Positions 44,611-52,453 of a stretch of 64,000 nt of DNA are shown piece by piece (positions within the stretch are counted from its first letter, which is position 1; each line of letters starts with the position of its first letter). The notes beneath the pieces were generated by a model. It did no database searches, was not told the origin of the DNA, and worked only from the letters and a program-made list of their open reading frames with translations. This stretch comes from Sporosarcina sp. P32b (GTDB lineage: Bacteria > Bacillota > Bacilli > Bacillales_A > Planococcaceae), in the NCBI RefSeq assembly GCF_002743335.1, contig NZ_PDZB01000002.1, positions 40,205 to 104,204 of the forward strand, given 5' to 3'. Position numbers and translations under genes: made by a program.

Positions 44611-45849
44611 ATGAATCAATCAAAGTCCGTGTTGAGTAATGCTCTACACCTTCCAAATGGAACCATCATTAAGAATAGAATATTTAAGTCTGCCATGAGT
44701 GAAGCTTTGGGGACGTCTCATCAAAATCCGAGTCCGGCCTTGGTGACTTTATATAAAACGTGGGCTGACGGGGGCGCTGGTCTTGTTGTAACAGGTAACG
44801 TTATGATCGACCGAAATGCTTTAGGGGAGCCAAATAACGTCGCAATAGAAGATGAACGGGATATGGAGATGTTAATGAAGTGGGCGAAAGCGGGAACTGA
44901 AAATGGAACCCACTTGTGGATGCAGCTGAATCATCCAGGAAAGCAATCACCGAAATTGATTTCAAAAGAACCTGTAGCCCCGAGTGCAGTGCCTCTTACA
45001 GGTGGGTTACAACGTTTCTTCAAGGAACCACGTGCTCTTGTGGCGTCAGAGATTGTAGATGTAATTAACCGATTTGGAGAAGCGGCGAGAATTGCGAAAA
45101 AAGCAGGCTTTACAGGTGTTCAAATCCATGCAGCACACGGCTATCTCGTTAACCAATTTTTATCTCCTTACCATAATCAACGTACAGATGAATGGGGCGG
45201 AACGTTAGTAAATCGAATGAGATTTTTGGAAGAAACGTATAATGAAATCCGTAAACAAGTAGGAAGTTCTTTTCCGATCGGTATTAAACTTAACTCTGCG
45301 GATTTTCAAAAGGGTGGATTCACTGAAGATGAGTCTATGGAAGTTCTTCAAAAAATGTCCGAAACAGGGATGGATCTCATTGAAATTTCTGGTGGAAATT
45401 ATGAAAATCCGATTATGATGGGGACAAATGTAAAAGAAACTACAATCAAACGTGAAGCATATTTTATGGACTATGCTAAAAAGGCTCAAAAATTAATCTC
45501 TACACCTATAGTAGTTACAGGCGGCTTTCGTACACAAAAAGGGATGGAGGAGGCGGTTGCGAGTGAAGAAATTGATATGGTTGGCGTTGCAAGACCTTTT
45601 GCCTTAGTGCCGGACTTAGCAAACAAAATCTTTACTGGCAGTTATGAAACCGTTGATGCAAAACCAATCCGAACGGGGATCAAACTACTAGATAAGAGTG
45701 CTTCCTTATTAGAGATTGGTTGGTATGAACAGCAGTTAGCAAGAATCGGTAAATCTAAATCTCCAAACCCTAACCATAATGTTTGGATATCTTTACTACA
45801 AAACCTTATAGGGAATGGCCGTAGTGTATTTTCAAAAAGACGCGCCTAG
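44611..45849 (+). CDS. NADH:flavin oxidoreductase, Old Yellow Enzyme family
   Basis: A 412-residue FMN-dependent TIM-barrel reductase. Family landmarks are the FMN-binding N-terminus (NRIFKSAMSEAL), MQLNHPGKQS, the active-site stretch GVQIHAAHGYLVNQFLSPYHNQRTDEWGG, and the phosphate-binding VVTGGFRT and VGVARPFALVPDL. A C-terminal extension of about 60 residues includes an amphipathic end. AAGGAG precedes the ATG. Such enzymes reduce activated alkenes, quinones or nitro compounds and fit the stress theme. Monocistronic. Confidence 0.92.
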   Translation: MNQSKSVLSNALHLPNGTIIKNRIFKSAMSEALGTSHQNPSPALVTLYKTWADGGAGLVVTGNVMIDRNALGEPNNVAIEDERDMEMLMKWAKAGTENGTHLWMQLNHPGKQSPKLISKEPVAPSAVPLTGGLQRFFKEPRALVASEIVDVINRFGEAARIAKKAGFTGVQIHAAHGYLVNQFLSPYHNQRTDEWGGTLVNRMRFLEETYNEIRKQVGSSFPIGIKLNSADFQKGGFTEDESMEVLQKMSETGMDLIEISGGNYENPIMMGTNVKETTIKREAYFMDYAKKAQKLISTPIVVTGGFRTQKGMEEAVASEEIDMVGVARPFALVPDLANKIFTGSYETVDAKPIRTGIKLLDKSASLLEIGWYEQQLARIGKSKSPNPNHNVWISLLQNLIGNGRSVFSKRRA

Positions 45850-45968
45850 ACGATTTCATAGTGGGGTGTAGTTTTTACCTATTCAAGAGTAATCGATATA
45901 AGAAATAACATAAGACAGATGGATTATACTTGTCTAATAAATTTCTAGAAAAGAAGTGGTATGTAAAA

Positions 45969-46136
45969 ATGACGAAAAGAAAATTATACTGGACGCTGCT
46001 CATTCCTAGTATTTTTATATTTGCGATAGCAATCATTTTATTACCTGATAGCAAGAAAAATTATGCAGCATGTATCCCTTTTTTATTTTGGATTGTAAAT
46101 TATAGTGTAATGAAAATCATGAAAATTAATACTTGA
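45969..46136 (+). CDS. Small membrane protein, 55 residues
   Basis: Two hydrophobic helices (YWTLLIPSIFIFAIAIILL and ACIPFLFWIVNYSVM) with a basic N-terminus. AGAAGTGG lies 9 nt before ATG 45969; a TTG at 45930 in the same frame has a poorer site. No family recognised. Confidence 0.5.
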   Translation: MTKRKLYWTLLIPSIFIFAIAIILLPDSKKNYAACIPFLFWIVNYSVMKIMKINT

Positions 46137-46191
46137 AATGATAAAGTGATCTATTATTTAGATCCGATTCTCAGATGGAGGTTTTTACATA

Positions 46192-46419
46192 GTGAATATA
46201 CTAATTGTTATATTAGGAGTCATAGTAGCTTCTGTATCGAGTTATAGTTTACTGACCGGTGAAAATGTTACTATGCCGTATGTGCAAATTCTTTTGGCCG
46301 TAATGCTTGTACTTTTGGGTTTCAGTCAATTAAAAGAAAAAAGAAAAGGGTTAGCGATATTTCTTTTCTTTGCAGCTGCATTTAGCATATTCATAAACAT
46401 CACCATCTTATTAAGATAA
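46192..46419 (+). CDS. DUF3953 (YczI-like) membrane protein
   Basis: A 75-residue protein of three short helices. The pattern MPYVQILLAVMLVLLGFSQLKEKRKGLAIFLF, with the basic loop between helices 2 and 3, fits the DUF3953/YczI family. It starts at GTG with GGAGG about 12 nt upstream. Function unknown. Confidence 0.65.
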   Translation: MNILIVILGVIVASVSSYSLLTGENVTMPYVQILLAVMLVLLGFSQLKEKRKGLAIFLFFAAAFSIFINITILLR

Positions 46420-46458
46420 TCGGCGTATGGAATATACTAACAGAAAGGAGGTGGAATG

Positions 46459-46905
46459 ATGGAGTACTGGGATATAACGGAGAACCCTACAGATGATGTA
46501 TATAGAAACCTGATCAACGTGCTTTGCGGTCATTCGGATTCATTTTATTTCGTGACACGGAAAGAACTTACTTATGATCAAGACATACTGGACCAATTCA
46601 AACCGTACACTTCGGAAACTTATAAAACGAATGAGTGGGCGAATACAATGACAAAAGGTCCGGCCGCAACCGTCTATATGATGGAATCAAATGAAAAAAC
46701 ATGCGAGTTATTAAAACGCCACGCCAATACTTTGTACGACTGGGTAGCTCCTCATTTACCTGAAGATTTAACTTTTATGAAGAATGGTTTTGCTTGGTTT
46801 TCCTGTACGACACATGAAGAATATAGCGGGTTTTCTATCCGCTCCGATTACTACAAAAATATAATGTGTGCTATTGAAGGTTTGAAAATACAAAAGTCCG
46901 AGTAA
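46459..46905 (+). CDS. Hypothetical protein, 148 residues
   Basis: A soluble mixed alpha/beta protein preceded by a strong AAAGGAGG; ATG 46459 gives the better spacing over ATG 46456. Features are VLCGHSDSFYFVTRKEL near the N-terminus and a C-terminal FMKNGFAWFSCTTHEEYSGF. I do not recognise a family. It ends the accessory run and is followed by the best-preserved copy of the dispersed hairpin. Confidence 0.6.
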   Translation: MEYWDITENPTDDVYRNLINVLCGHSDSFYFVTRKELTYDQDILDQFKPYTSETYKTNEWANTMTKGPAATVYMMESNEKTCELLKRHANTLYDWVAPHLPEDLTFMKNGFAWFSCTTHEEYSGFSIRSDYYKNIMCAIEGLKIQKSE

Positions 46906-46928
46906 TTTATAACTGTATTTATAAAAAA

Positions 46929-46995
46929 ACACCTGTGCCACAAACAAACGTGAATGTGTAACCATTCATGAAAGTTTCGTGCACAGGTGCTTTTT
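46929..46995. terminator. Best-preserved two-tier hairpin of the dispersed family
   Basis: The outer stem CACCTGTGC/GCACAGGTG and inner stem containing AACGTGAATG and CATTCATGAA (46947-46956 and 46963-46972) are flanked by a run of A and TTTTT. It lies between convergent genes and can act in both directions. Confidence 0.85.
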
Positions 46996-48052
46996 ACGTC
47001 ATGGCGCGATTTGTAGTGGCCTTTTTCTGTGAAAATCCACCGAGGAATAGCTTTCCATGTGGTAGAAACTTTTGGATAACGATCGAAACTACTATGGGAA
47101 CAAACAAACCGAATGCGGTGAACCCAACAATACCATATGTAAAGTAGTCATTTAATAAAATATCTGTAAAGATGTGCAAGTACATGATAGTTAAAGAATG
47201 CTTTTCGATCCTTTGTAGCCAATTTAAAGATGATTTAGCCGCTATGAGTTGGAATGCGCCAACTAACACAACTGTGAAAGAAAGCGGGATGATCAAGTCT
47301 AAAACGAAATGGTCATAGCGTAAAAACTTCATACTCAAGTGATAGTCAATGACGTTATACTGATCGAGTGCTATCGCCGTTCCACTAACGAGCAACCCTG
47401 CGATTAACCATTTCATCGGAATATTCATCCAAAAACTCTTCAAATAATAGCCAAGTGAAAAATAGACGACTGCCATCAGTGCGACATCGATGTTCCAAAT
47501 CATCGGAATCGTTTGCGCCGCAGTAGATGGAGCACCGCCAATGACATGCATCGCGAACAAACTTTCCAAGTGAGCGATACTATAAAAAACAGCTAAAATA
47601 ATGAGTTGTTTTGTGCGGTTAAAGTATTTTGTCATCCATAAGAAAAACAAATATGTAAAGAATAGCGTCGTGACAAACCAGAATACGCCATAGGCACCGC
47701 GTACAAAACGTCCCCCGACTACAAGTGTCCACATATCGTTTACATACCATGACAAGTCTGTATTACCCGAACCAATCTCTATCCCGTAACGGATCAGCGT
47801 AATGCTGACGAGGAAAAATAAATAAGGAACGATCAACTGCATAAATCGTTTTTGAATCGAGATTTTCATTAAACCCTTTTCAACTACGGGCTTAAAAAAC
47901 AGTCCGCTTAAAATGAAGAACGCCGGCATGTGAAACCAGTAAATATACTTTACGAGTGGGACATCTAACTGTCCAGGATAATGTCCAATGACGACAAGAA
48001 TCATTAAAAAACCTTTAGTGACATCTACCCAGGTTAAACGTTTCTTATTCAT
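46994..48052 (-). CDS. Acyltransferase family 3 membrane protein
   Basis: A 352-residue protein with about ten helices. The N-terminus (LTWVDVTKGFLMILVVIGHY) with the catalytic His at the end of helix 1, and WFHMPAFFILSGLFFKP, are hallmarks of OafA/NolL-type O-acetyltransferases that modify surface sugars. GAGGAGCC sets ATG 48052; 14 more residues are possible upstream but without a ribosome site. Monocistronic, reading towards the unknown gene at 46459. Confidence 0.88.
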   Translation of the reverse strand: MNKKRLTWVDVTKGFLMILVVIGHYPGQLDVPLVKYIYWFHMPAFFILSGLFFKPVVEKGLMKISIQKRFMQLIVPYLFFLVSITLIRYGIEIGSGNTDLSWYVNDMWTLVVGGRFVRGAYGVFWFVTTLFFTYLFFLWMTKYFNRTKQLIILAVFYSIAHLESLFAMHVIGGAPSTAAQTIPMIWNIDVALMAVVYFSLGYYLKSFWMNIPMKWLIAGLLVSGTAIALDQYNVIDYHLSMKFLRYDHFVLDLIIPLSFTVVLVGAFQLIAAKSSLNWLQRIEKHSLTIMYLHIFTDILLNDYFTYGIVGFTAFGLFVPIVVSIVIQKFLPHGKLFLGGFSQKKATTNRAMT

Positions 48053-48231
48053 AATCAGGCTCCTCGAGAAAACTATCGTATATTCATTGTACAACCTTTC
48101 GACAGCTTTGAAGGAAATGTAACAGAATTGACTTGGAAATGTAAGCTGGTTGGAAATACATAGGAGGATTTCGGTGGTTTATTACGGATGACTGAATAAT
48201 CTGATGAAATACAGGATTGTAATCAAAGAAA

Positions 48232-48290
48232 GGATCTGCACTAGAAATGCTCATGAAGTCTAACCTTCTCGAGCGTTTCATATGCAGATC
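48232..48290 (-). terminator. Terminator of the Lon-like gene
   Basis: Read on the minus strand, AGGATCTGCA and TGCAGATCCT form the outer 10-bp stem, an inner GAAACGCTCG/GAGCATTTC stem continues it, and TTTCTTTG follows. It begins 6 bp after the gene. Confidence 0.75.
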
Positions 48291-48295
48291 CTATT

Positions 48296-50716
48296 TCAAT
48301 TCTCTTGTTCTTTGGCAAATTCCATAAACAGACGTAATTTAGCTGCAGCTTTTCCATAGACGGTTTCTTTATCATAGTCACCATGTTCATTCGGATGTCC
48401 TGCCGGTATACCGGTTAATAGTTCGATTCCTTCTTCAATCGTTCGCACTTTATAAATATGGAACTGTCCACCACGAACGGATTCAATGACTTCATCATTC
48501 AGCATCAAGTTTTTTACGTTTTGGTGGGGGATGAGGACGCCTTGTTTGCCCGTTAAGCCTCTACTTTTACATACATTATAGAAACCTTCAATTTTCTCAT
48601 TAACGCCACCAATTGGCTGAATTTCTCCGTTTTGATTGACGGAGCCAGTTACAGCTAATCCTTGCTTGATTGGAATTTCCGCCAAGCTTGAAAGAATCGC
48701 ATATAATTCTGTGCTTGATGCGCTATCACCATCCACACCACCATAAGATTGTTCAAAAGCGATATGCGCAGTCAGTACTAACGGATACTTTTGCGCAAAT
48801 TTTTGTCCTAAATAACCTCCTAATATATAAACACCTTTATTATGTGTATTTCCGCTCATTTGGCTTTCTCTTTCAATATTGACAAAGCCTTTCTTCCCCA
48901 TAAATGTAGTGGCTGTAATACGCGATGGTTTACCGAAATGATATTGTCCTAAATCATAGACCGCCAAGCCATTTACTTGTCCAATCTTTTCTCCGGTCGT
49001 ATCAATTAAAATGCTGCCTTCGTCAATACTCGCTTGAATTTTTTCTTCATATAAGTTTGAACGATATCTCTTTTCTTGAATGGCTTTTTCTATATGTTTG
49101 GCCGAAACGAGGTCGTCTCCCATGATGCTTGCCCATGCATCCGCTTCATAAAGCAATTCTACTTGTAAATTAAAACGAGTGGATAATTTATTTTGATCGC
49201 CTGCGATACGTGAACTGTATTCAATAATTTTTGCCACAGCTGTCGGATCAAAATGCCGAAGTCCGTGTTTTTTACAATGGGTATGAATGAAACTAACTAA
49301 CCCTGCAATATTATCTTGGTTGTATTTCATTTCCACATCAAAGTCTACACGGATTTTAAAGAGTTTACGGAAATCCTCATCGTGATGGTAAAGCGCTTGA
49401 TAAATATCCATATTTCCAATAATAATCACTTTTACGTCAAGATGAATTGGGTCTGGGTTAACGGAAGCGGTAGCAATGATGCTCGCATGTTCACCTATAT
49501 TTTCAATTTGTAATTTATGGATTAATAATGCTCTTTTTAAGCCTTCCCATGCTTGGCTCTTCGAAAATATATCTTTCGCTTGAATGAGAAGATACCCTCC
49601 GTTTGCCTCATGTAAATAGCCGGGTTTTATTTTCGTGAAATCAGTACTCATAACACCCATACGGTTTTCATATTCCACTTTACCCATTAGGTTATAAAAG
49701 GTAGGATTATCTGCAGATATGACGGGCATGCCTGTAGTTTCGCTATTATCAACTAACACGTTTATCGTATATTTTTTTAGCGCTTGATTCTCGTCTTTGA
49801 ACAGATTGCCTAGCTGTTTTTCATCCTTTTTAGATGGACTAGGTAAAAACGTGTGAAAGTTATTTACGAGATCTTTTCGTACTGCTTTAATATAGTGCAT
49901 CACTTCAGGGCAGTCTTTATAATTCTTTTTTAATTCATCAATATGAAAATCGATGGTCGTAATGGCTGTTTGATGATCATAGCCGGCTAAGGATTTCTTC
50001 AAATCTTGTTCAAAACGTAGTATCGTTTTCGTCGCTTCTAGAATAATTTCTTGTAATTTGGCAGATTTACTTTCAATGGCTGCGAGTTGTTCCTCATTTA
50101 ATGCATTATAAGCTTCCTCACTTATAGGTTTTCCGTCTTCGCCCATCGGAATCGTAGCGATCGTGGAATCGGATTGTTTTAGTATAAATCCGTTCTCTGC
50201 GGCTACTTCATTGGTCTGTTTATATACTTCGTCCATTTGATCTTTATACTTTCGAATGATCGATGAACGATTCTTTAATCGATTATCTTCATTAAAAGAA
50301 GTGGGAATATCTACTTTTAAATCCTTCAATAGGTCTTCCATCGATTTTTGAAGTTGCTTACCGAATCCAACAGGGAGTTTTAGCACTTTAGGTTTGTACT
50401 CATCTTCAAAGTTGTTTACATAACACCAGTCAAAGAGGGTAGTTTCTTTCTCTGAAAAGTCATGTACGACGGTAGTGACAAACGACGTTTTTCCCACACC
50501 TTCAATCCCTGCAACATATAGATTATATCCAGGTTTATTCACGTGTAGACCAAAATTCATCACGGACCGCGCGCGTTGTTGCCCAACGATATTTGTCAGT
50601 TTTTCCACTTGTTCTGTTGATTCGAATGAAAATATCGAGTAGTCTACCACTTTTTTTAGATCTGATGGTTGTAACTCTGCTTGTAGTTTTATGGAATCTT
50701 CATTGAAGTTTGCCAA
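48296..50716 (-). CDS. Lon-like ATP-dependent protease (AAA_32 type)
   Basis: About 806 residues. The N-terminal AAA domain has Walker A GIEGVGKTS and an unusual long helical insertion; a second nucleotide-binding part contains EANGGYLLIQAKD and VKVIIIGNMD. The C-terminal S16 protease domain has the Ser in GGVDGDSASS and the Lys in GGVNEKIEGF, 43 residues apart as in Lon. It lacks the N-terminal LAN domain of LonA and belongs to the AAA_32/LonC-like group. TTG 50716 has AGGTGAG directly upstream; an in-frame ATG at 50734 has only a weak site. Role in protein quality control is inferred. Confidence 0.88.
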   Translation of the reverse strand: MANFNEDSIKLQAELQPSDLKKVVDYSIFSFESTEQVEKLTNIVGQQRARSVMNFGLHVNKPGYNLYVAGIEGVGKTSFVTTVVHDFSEKETTLFDWCYVNNFEDEYKPKVLKLPVGFGKQLQKSMEDLLKDLKVDIPTSFNEDNRLKNRSSIIRKYKDQMDEVYKQTNEVAAENGFILKQSDSTIATIPMGEDGKPISEEAYNALNEEQLAAIESKSAKLQEIILEATKTILRFEQDLKKSLAGYDHQTAITTIDFHIDELKKNYKDCPEVMHYIKAVRKDLVNNFHTFLPSPSKKDEKQLGNLFKDENQALKKYTINVLVDNSETTGMPVISADNPTFYNLMGKVEYENRMGVMSTDFTKIKPGYLHEANGGYLLIQAKDIFSKSQAWEGLKRALLIHKLQIENIGEHASIIATASVNPDPIHLDVKVIIIGNMDIYQALYHHDEDFRKLFKIRVDFDVEMKYNQDNIAGLVSFIHTHCKKHGLRHFDPTAVAKIIEYSSRIAGDQNKLSTRFNLQVELLYEADAWASIMGDDLVSAKHIEKAIQEKRYRSNLYEEKIQASIDEGSILIDTTGEKIGQVNGLAVYDLGQYHFGKPSRITATTFMGKKGFVNIERESQMSGNTHNKGVYILGGYLGQKFAQKYPLVLTAHIAFEQSYGGVDGDSASSTELYAILSSLAEIPIKQGLAVTGSVNQNGEIQPIGGVNEKIEGFYNVCKSRGLTGKQGVLIPHQNVKNLMLNDEVIESVRGGQFHIYKVRTIEEGIELLTGIPAGHPNEHGDYDKETVYGKAAAKLRLFMEFAKEQEN

Positions 50717-50864
50717 ATAACTCACCTCACTCATTTTTGCTTACTATTCAGTACATACCCTTAATGTGATTAATGCACGCAATAATCAGATAAATAATTA
50801 CGTGAAAATAGAAATTTTACATTACCGAAGTTTTAGATTTCAGCAACCTTTATATATGAAATAG

Positions 50865-50910
50865 AAAAGGTCTTGCTAACGCTGAAATGTGCACAGCAAC
50901 ACCTTTTAGT
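50865..50910 (-). terminator. Terminator of the cyclase gene
   Basis: On the minus strand AAAAGGT-GTT-GCT pairs with AGC-AAG-ACCTTTT, then CTATTTC. It lies directly behind the cyclase stop. Confidence 0.55.
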
Positions 50911-50912
50911 AT

Positions 50913-51650
50913 TTACGGCAATATCGCAAAACTGCGGACGGGAAAACCAGAAGCTTTTTCGGGTTTCGGCATAATGTTGAAAATCACGGCACCTTTAGCA
51001 GGCAATTGGTCGAGGTTCGTCATCAATTCCACTTGATAGGTATCTTGCTCCAATACAAAATATTCTCCGCGGAGCGCTTGGTGCTTTTGGAAGTCCATCG
51101 CTGAATCAGTATCGAATGTTTCGTGTCCAACTGCTTGTATACCGCGTTCATTGAATAAAAACTCTAGTGCCTCTAATCCCCAACCAGGGATTCGGTTATT
51201 CCCTTCGGTGTCTTTATTGCAGAAAGCTTCATGATCTGGCCAACGCTTACTCCAATCCGTGCGCAATGCAACGAATGTGTCTGCTTCAATTCGGCCATGC
51301 TGTTCTTCAAATGATTTAATGTCTTCTATAGTTATTGTGAAGTCATGATCTTCTTGTGCTTGTTTAGAGAAATCCATTACGACTAATGGTAATACAAGTT
51401 CTTTTAGCTCGAGCTCATCGAGATAGCGTGTATCGCGTACGAAGTGAATCGGTGCGTCGATATGTGTTCCATATTGACCCGCCATTTTGAAGCTCTGAGC
51501 AAAGAATCCATCATCGTGCGTGAAGAGTGTTTCGAATTCTGCTGCGTCAAAAGCAGAAAAGTGAGGGGAATCGGGTCCGAATGTGTGGGTCAAGTCAACC
51601 CATTGTGTACTTTTAAGTAGTTGGATTGCTTGTTGAAGTTCATTTGTCAT
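50913..51650 (-). CDS. Cyclase / arylformamidase-like metal hydrolase (KynB family)
   Basis: A 245-residue protein of the cyclase family (PF04199 type). The zinc-binding motif HxGTHxDxPxHF is present in modified form as GQYGTHIDAPIHFV, and DLTHTFGPDSPHFSAF precedes it. These enzymes hydrolyse N-formylkynurenine or related amides and lactones; no other tryptophan-degradation gene is nearby, so the substrate is open. GGAGGAAC precedes the ATG. Monocistronic. Confidence 0.85.
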   Translation of the reverse strand: MTNELQQAIQLLKSTQWVDLTHTFGPDSPHFSAFDAAEFETLFTHDDGFFAQSFKMAGQYGTHIDAPIHFVRDTRYLDELELKELVLPLVVMDFSKQAQEDHDFTITIEDIKSFEEQHGRIEADTFVALRTDWSKRWPDHEAFCNKDTEGNNRIPGWGLEALEFLFNERGIQAVGHETFDTDSAMDFQKHQALRGEYFVLEQDTYQVELMTNLDQLPAKGAVIFNIMPKPEKASGFPVRSFAILP

Positions 51651-51784
51651 GTAAGTTCCTCCATTATGTATGTTGTTTCGATAGTATGTTTATTCAAAAA
51701 GAAAGTCAATATGTGTTGATGTCGGTAGTAGAACTATGGTTAAACCTTTGAAGTAATTGCTTTAAAAACTTTTTTACTCTCGAT

Positions 51785-51813
51785 GTATGATATTTCGAAA
51801 ATTGCTCATTCTA
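51785..51813 (+). promoter_or_regulatory. Sigma-G promoter of the spore protein gene
   Basis: GTATG (51785-51789) and CATTCTA (51807-51813) match the sigma-G consensus (GHATR and CATnnTA) with a 17-bp spacer, 22 bp before the start codon. This predicts forespore expression. Confidence 0.85.
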
Positions 51814-51835
51814 TTGTCAGAAGGAGGTGGACAAC

Positions 51836-52048
51836 ATGCCAAACAACAACAGCAACAGCAACTCAAACCAACTTTTAGTTCCAGGCGTACAACAGGCGAT
51901 CAACCAAATGAAGGAAGAAATCGCTAACGAATTCGGTGTAAACCTTGGACCAGACTCCACATCGCGTGCCAACGGATCCGTCGGCGGAGAAATTACAAAG
52001 CGATTAGTGCGTCAGGCTCAATCACAAATGAACGGTTATACGAAGTAA
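51836..52048 (+). CDS. Alpha/beta-type small acid-soluble spore protein
   Basis: A 70-residue DNA-binding spore protein. An Asn/Ser-rich N-terminus is followed by [19 protein letters not shown], which carries the Gpr protease cleavage region (E-IANEFGV), and the conserved [18 protein letters not shown]. These proteins coat and protect forespore DNA and are digested at germination. AGGAGGTGG precedes the ATG. The sigma-G promoter upstream agrees with the assignment. Direct evidence that the organism makes endospores. Confidence 0.97.
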   Translation: MPNNNSNSNSNQLLVPGVQQAINQMKEEIANEFGVNLGPDSTSRANGSVGGEITKRLVRQAQSQMNGYTK

Positions 52049-52117
52049 TCGGTTCTAACCAGCTAAATTAGCATGTGAAAAATCAATGTCACTATACGCT
52101 TTGATTTCTCAAAAATC

Positions 52118-52162
52118 AAAAGACGACGATTCATTCGAACCTGAATGGATTGTCGTCTTTTT
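52118..52162. terminator. Rho-independent terminator after the spore protein gene
   Basis: AAAAGACGACGATTCATTC pairs with 52143-52160 with two mismatches and is followed by TTTT. Confidence 0.88.
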
Positions 52163-52311
52163 GTATTGAAAGTGATGCTTTTACAAATAAAGATAAACTT
52201 GTTTAGAAACATCGAGGTTTTAATTTTGAAATTCAACGGGTTCAACAGGATACTTTTTATAGTGGGAATCTCCAGACGCGCTGAAATATTATATAGTAGT
52301 TAACACGACGT

Positions 52312-52343
52312 AAAACCTCCTTACCAATGTAGGGAGGTTTTTT
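52312..52343. terminator. Rho-independent terminator (shared sequence with 35408)
   Basis: AAAACCTCCTTAC-CAAT-GTAGGGAGGTTTT with a T run. Its arms are the same as in the terminator after the importer operon. No gene ends just before it on the plus strand; on the minus strand it lies 111 bp past the YhgE/Pip stop. Confidence 0.8.
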
Positions 52344-52453
52344 GTGTTGCATATTATTTCCGTTGAATATCATATAAATCACCATAACCGAATGCTGCTA
52401 TAGAGCGGTCAAAGAAACACTCTTTATTCAGCAGACACATTATATGCAACAAT

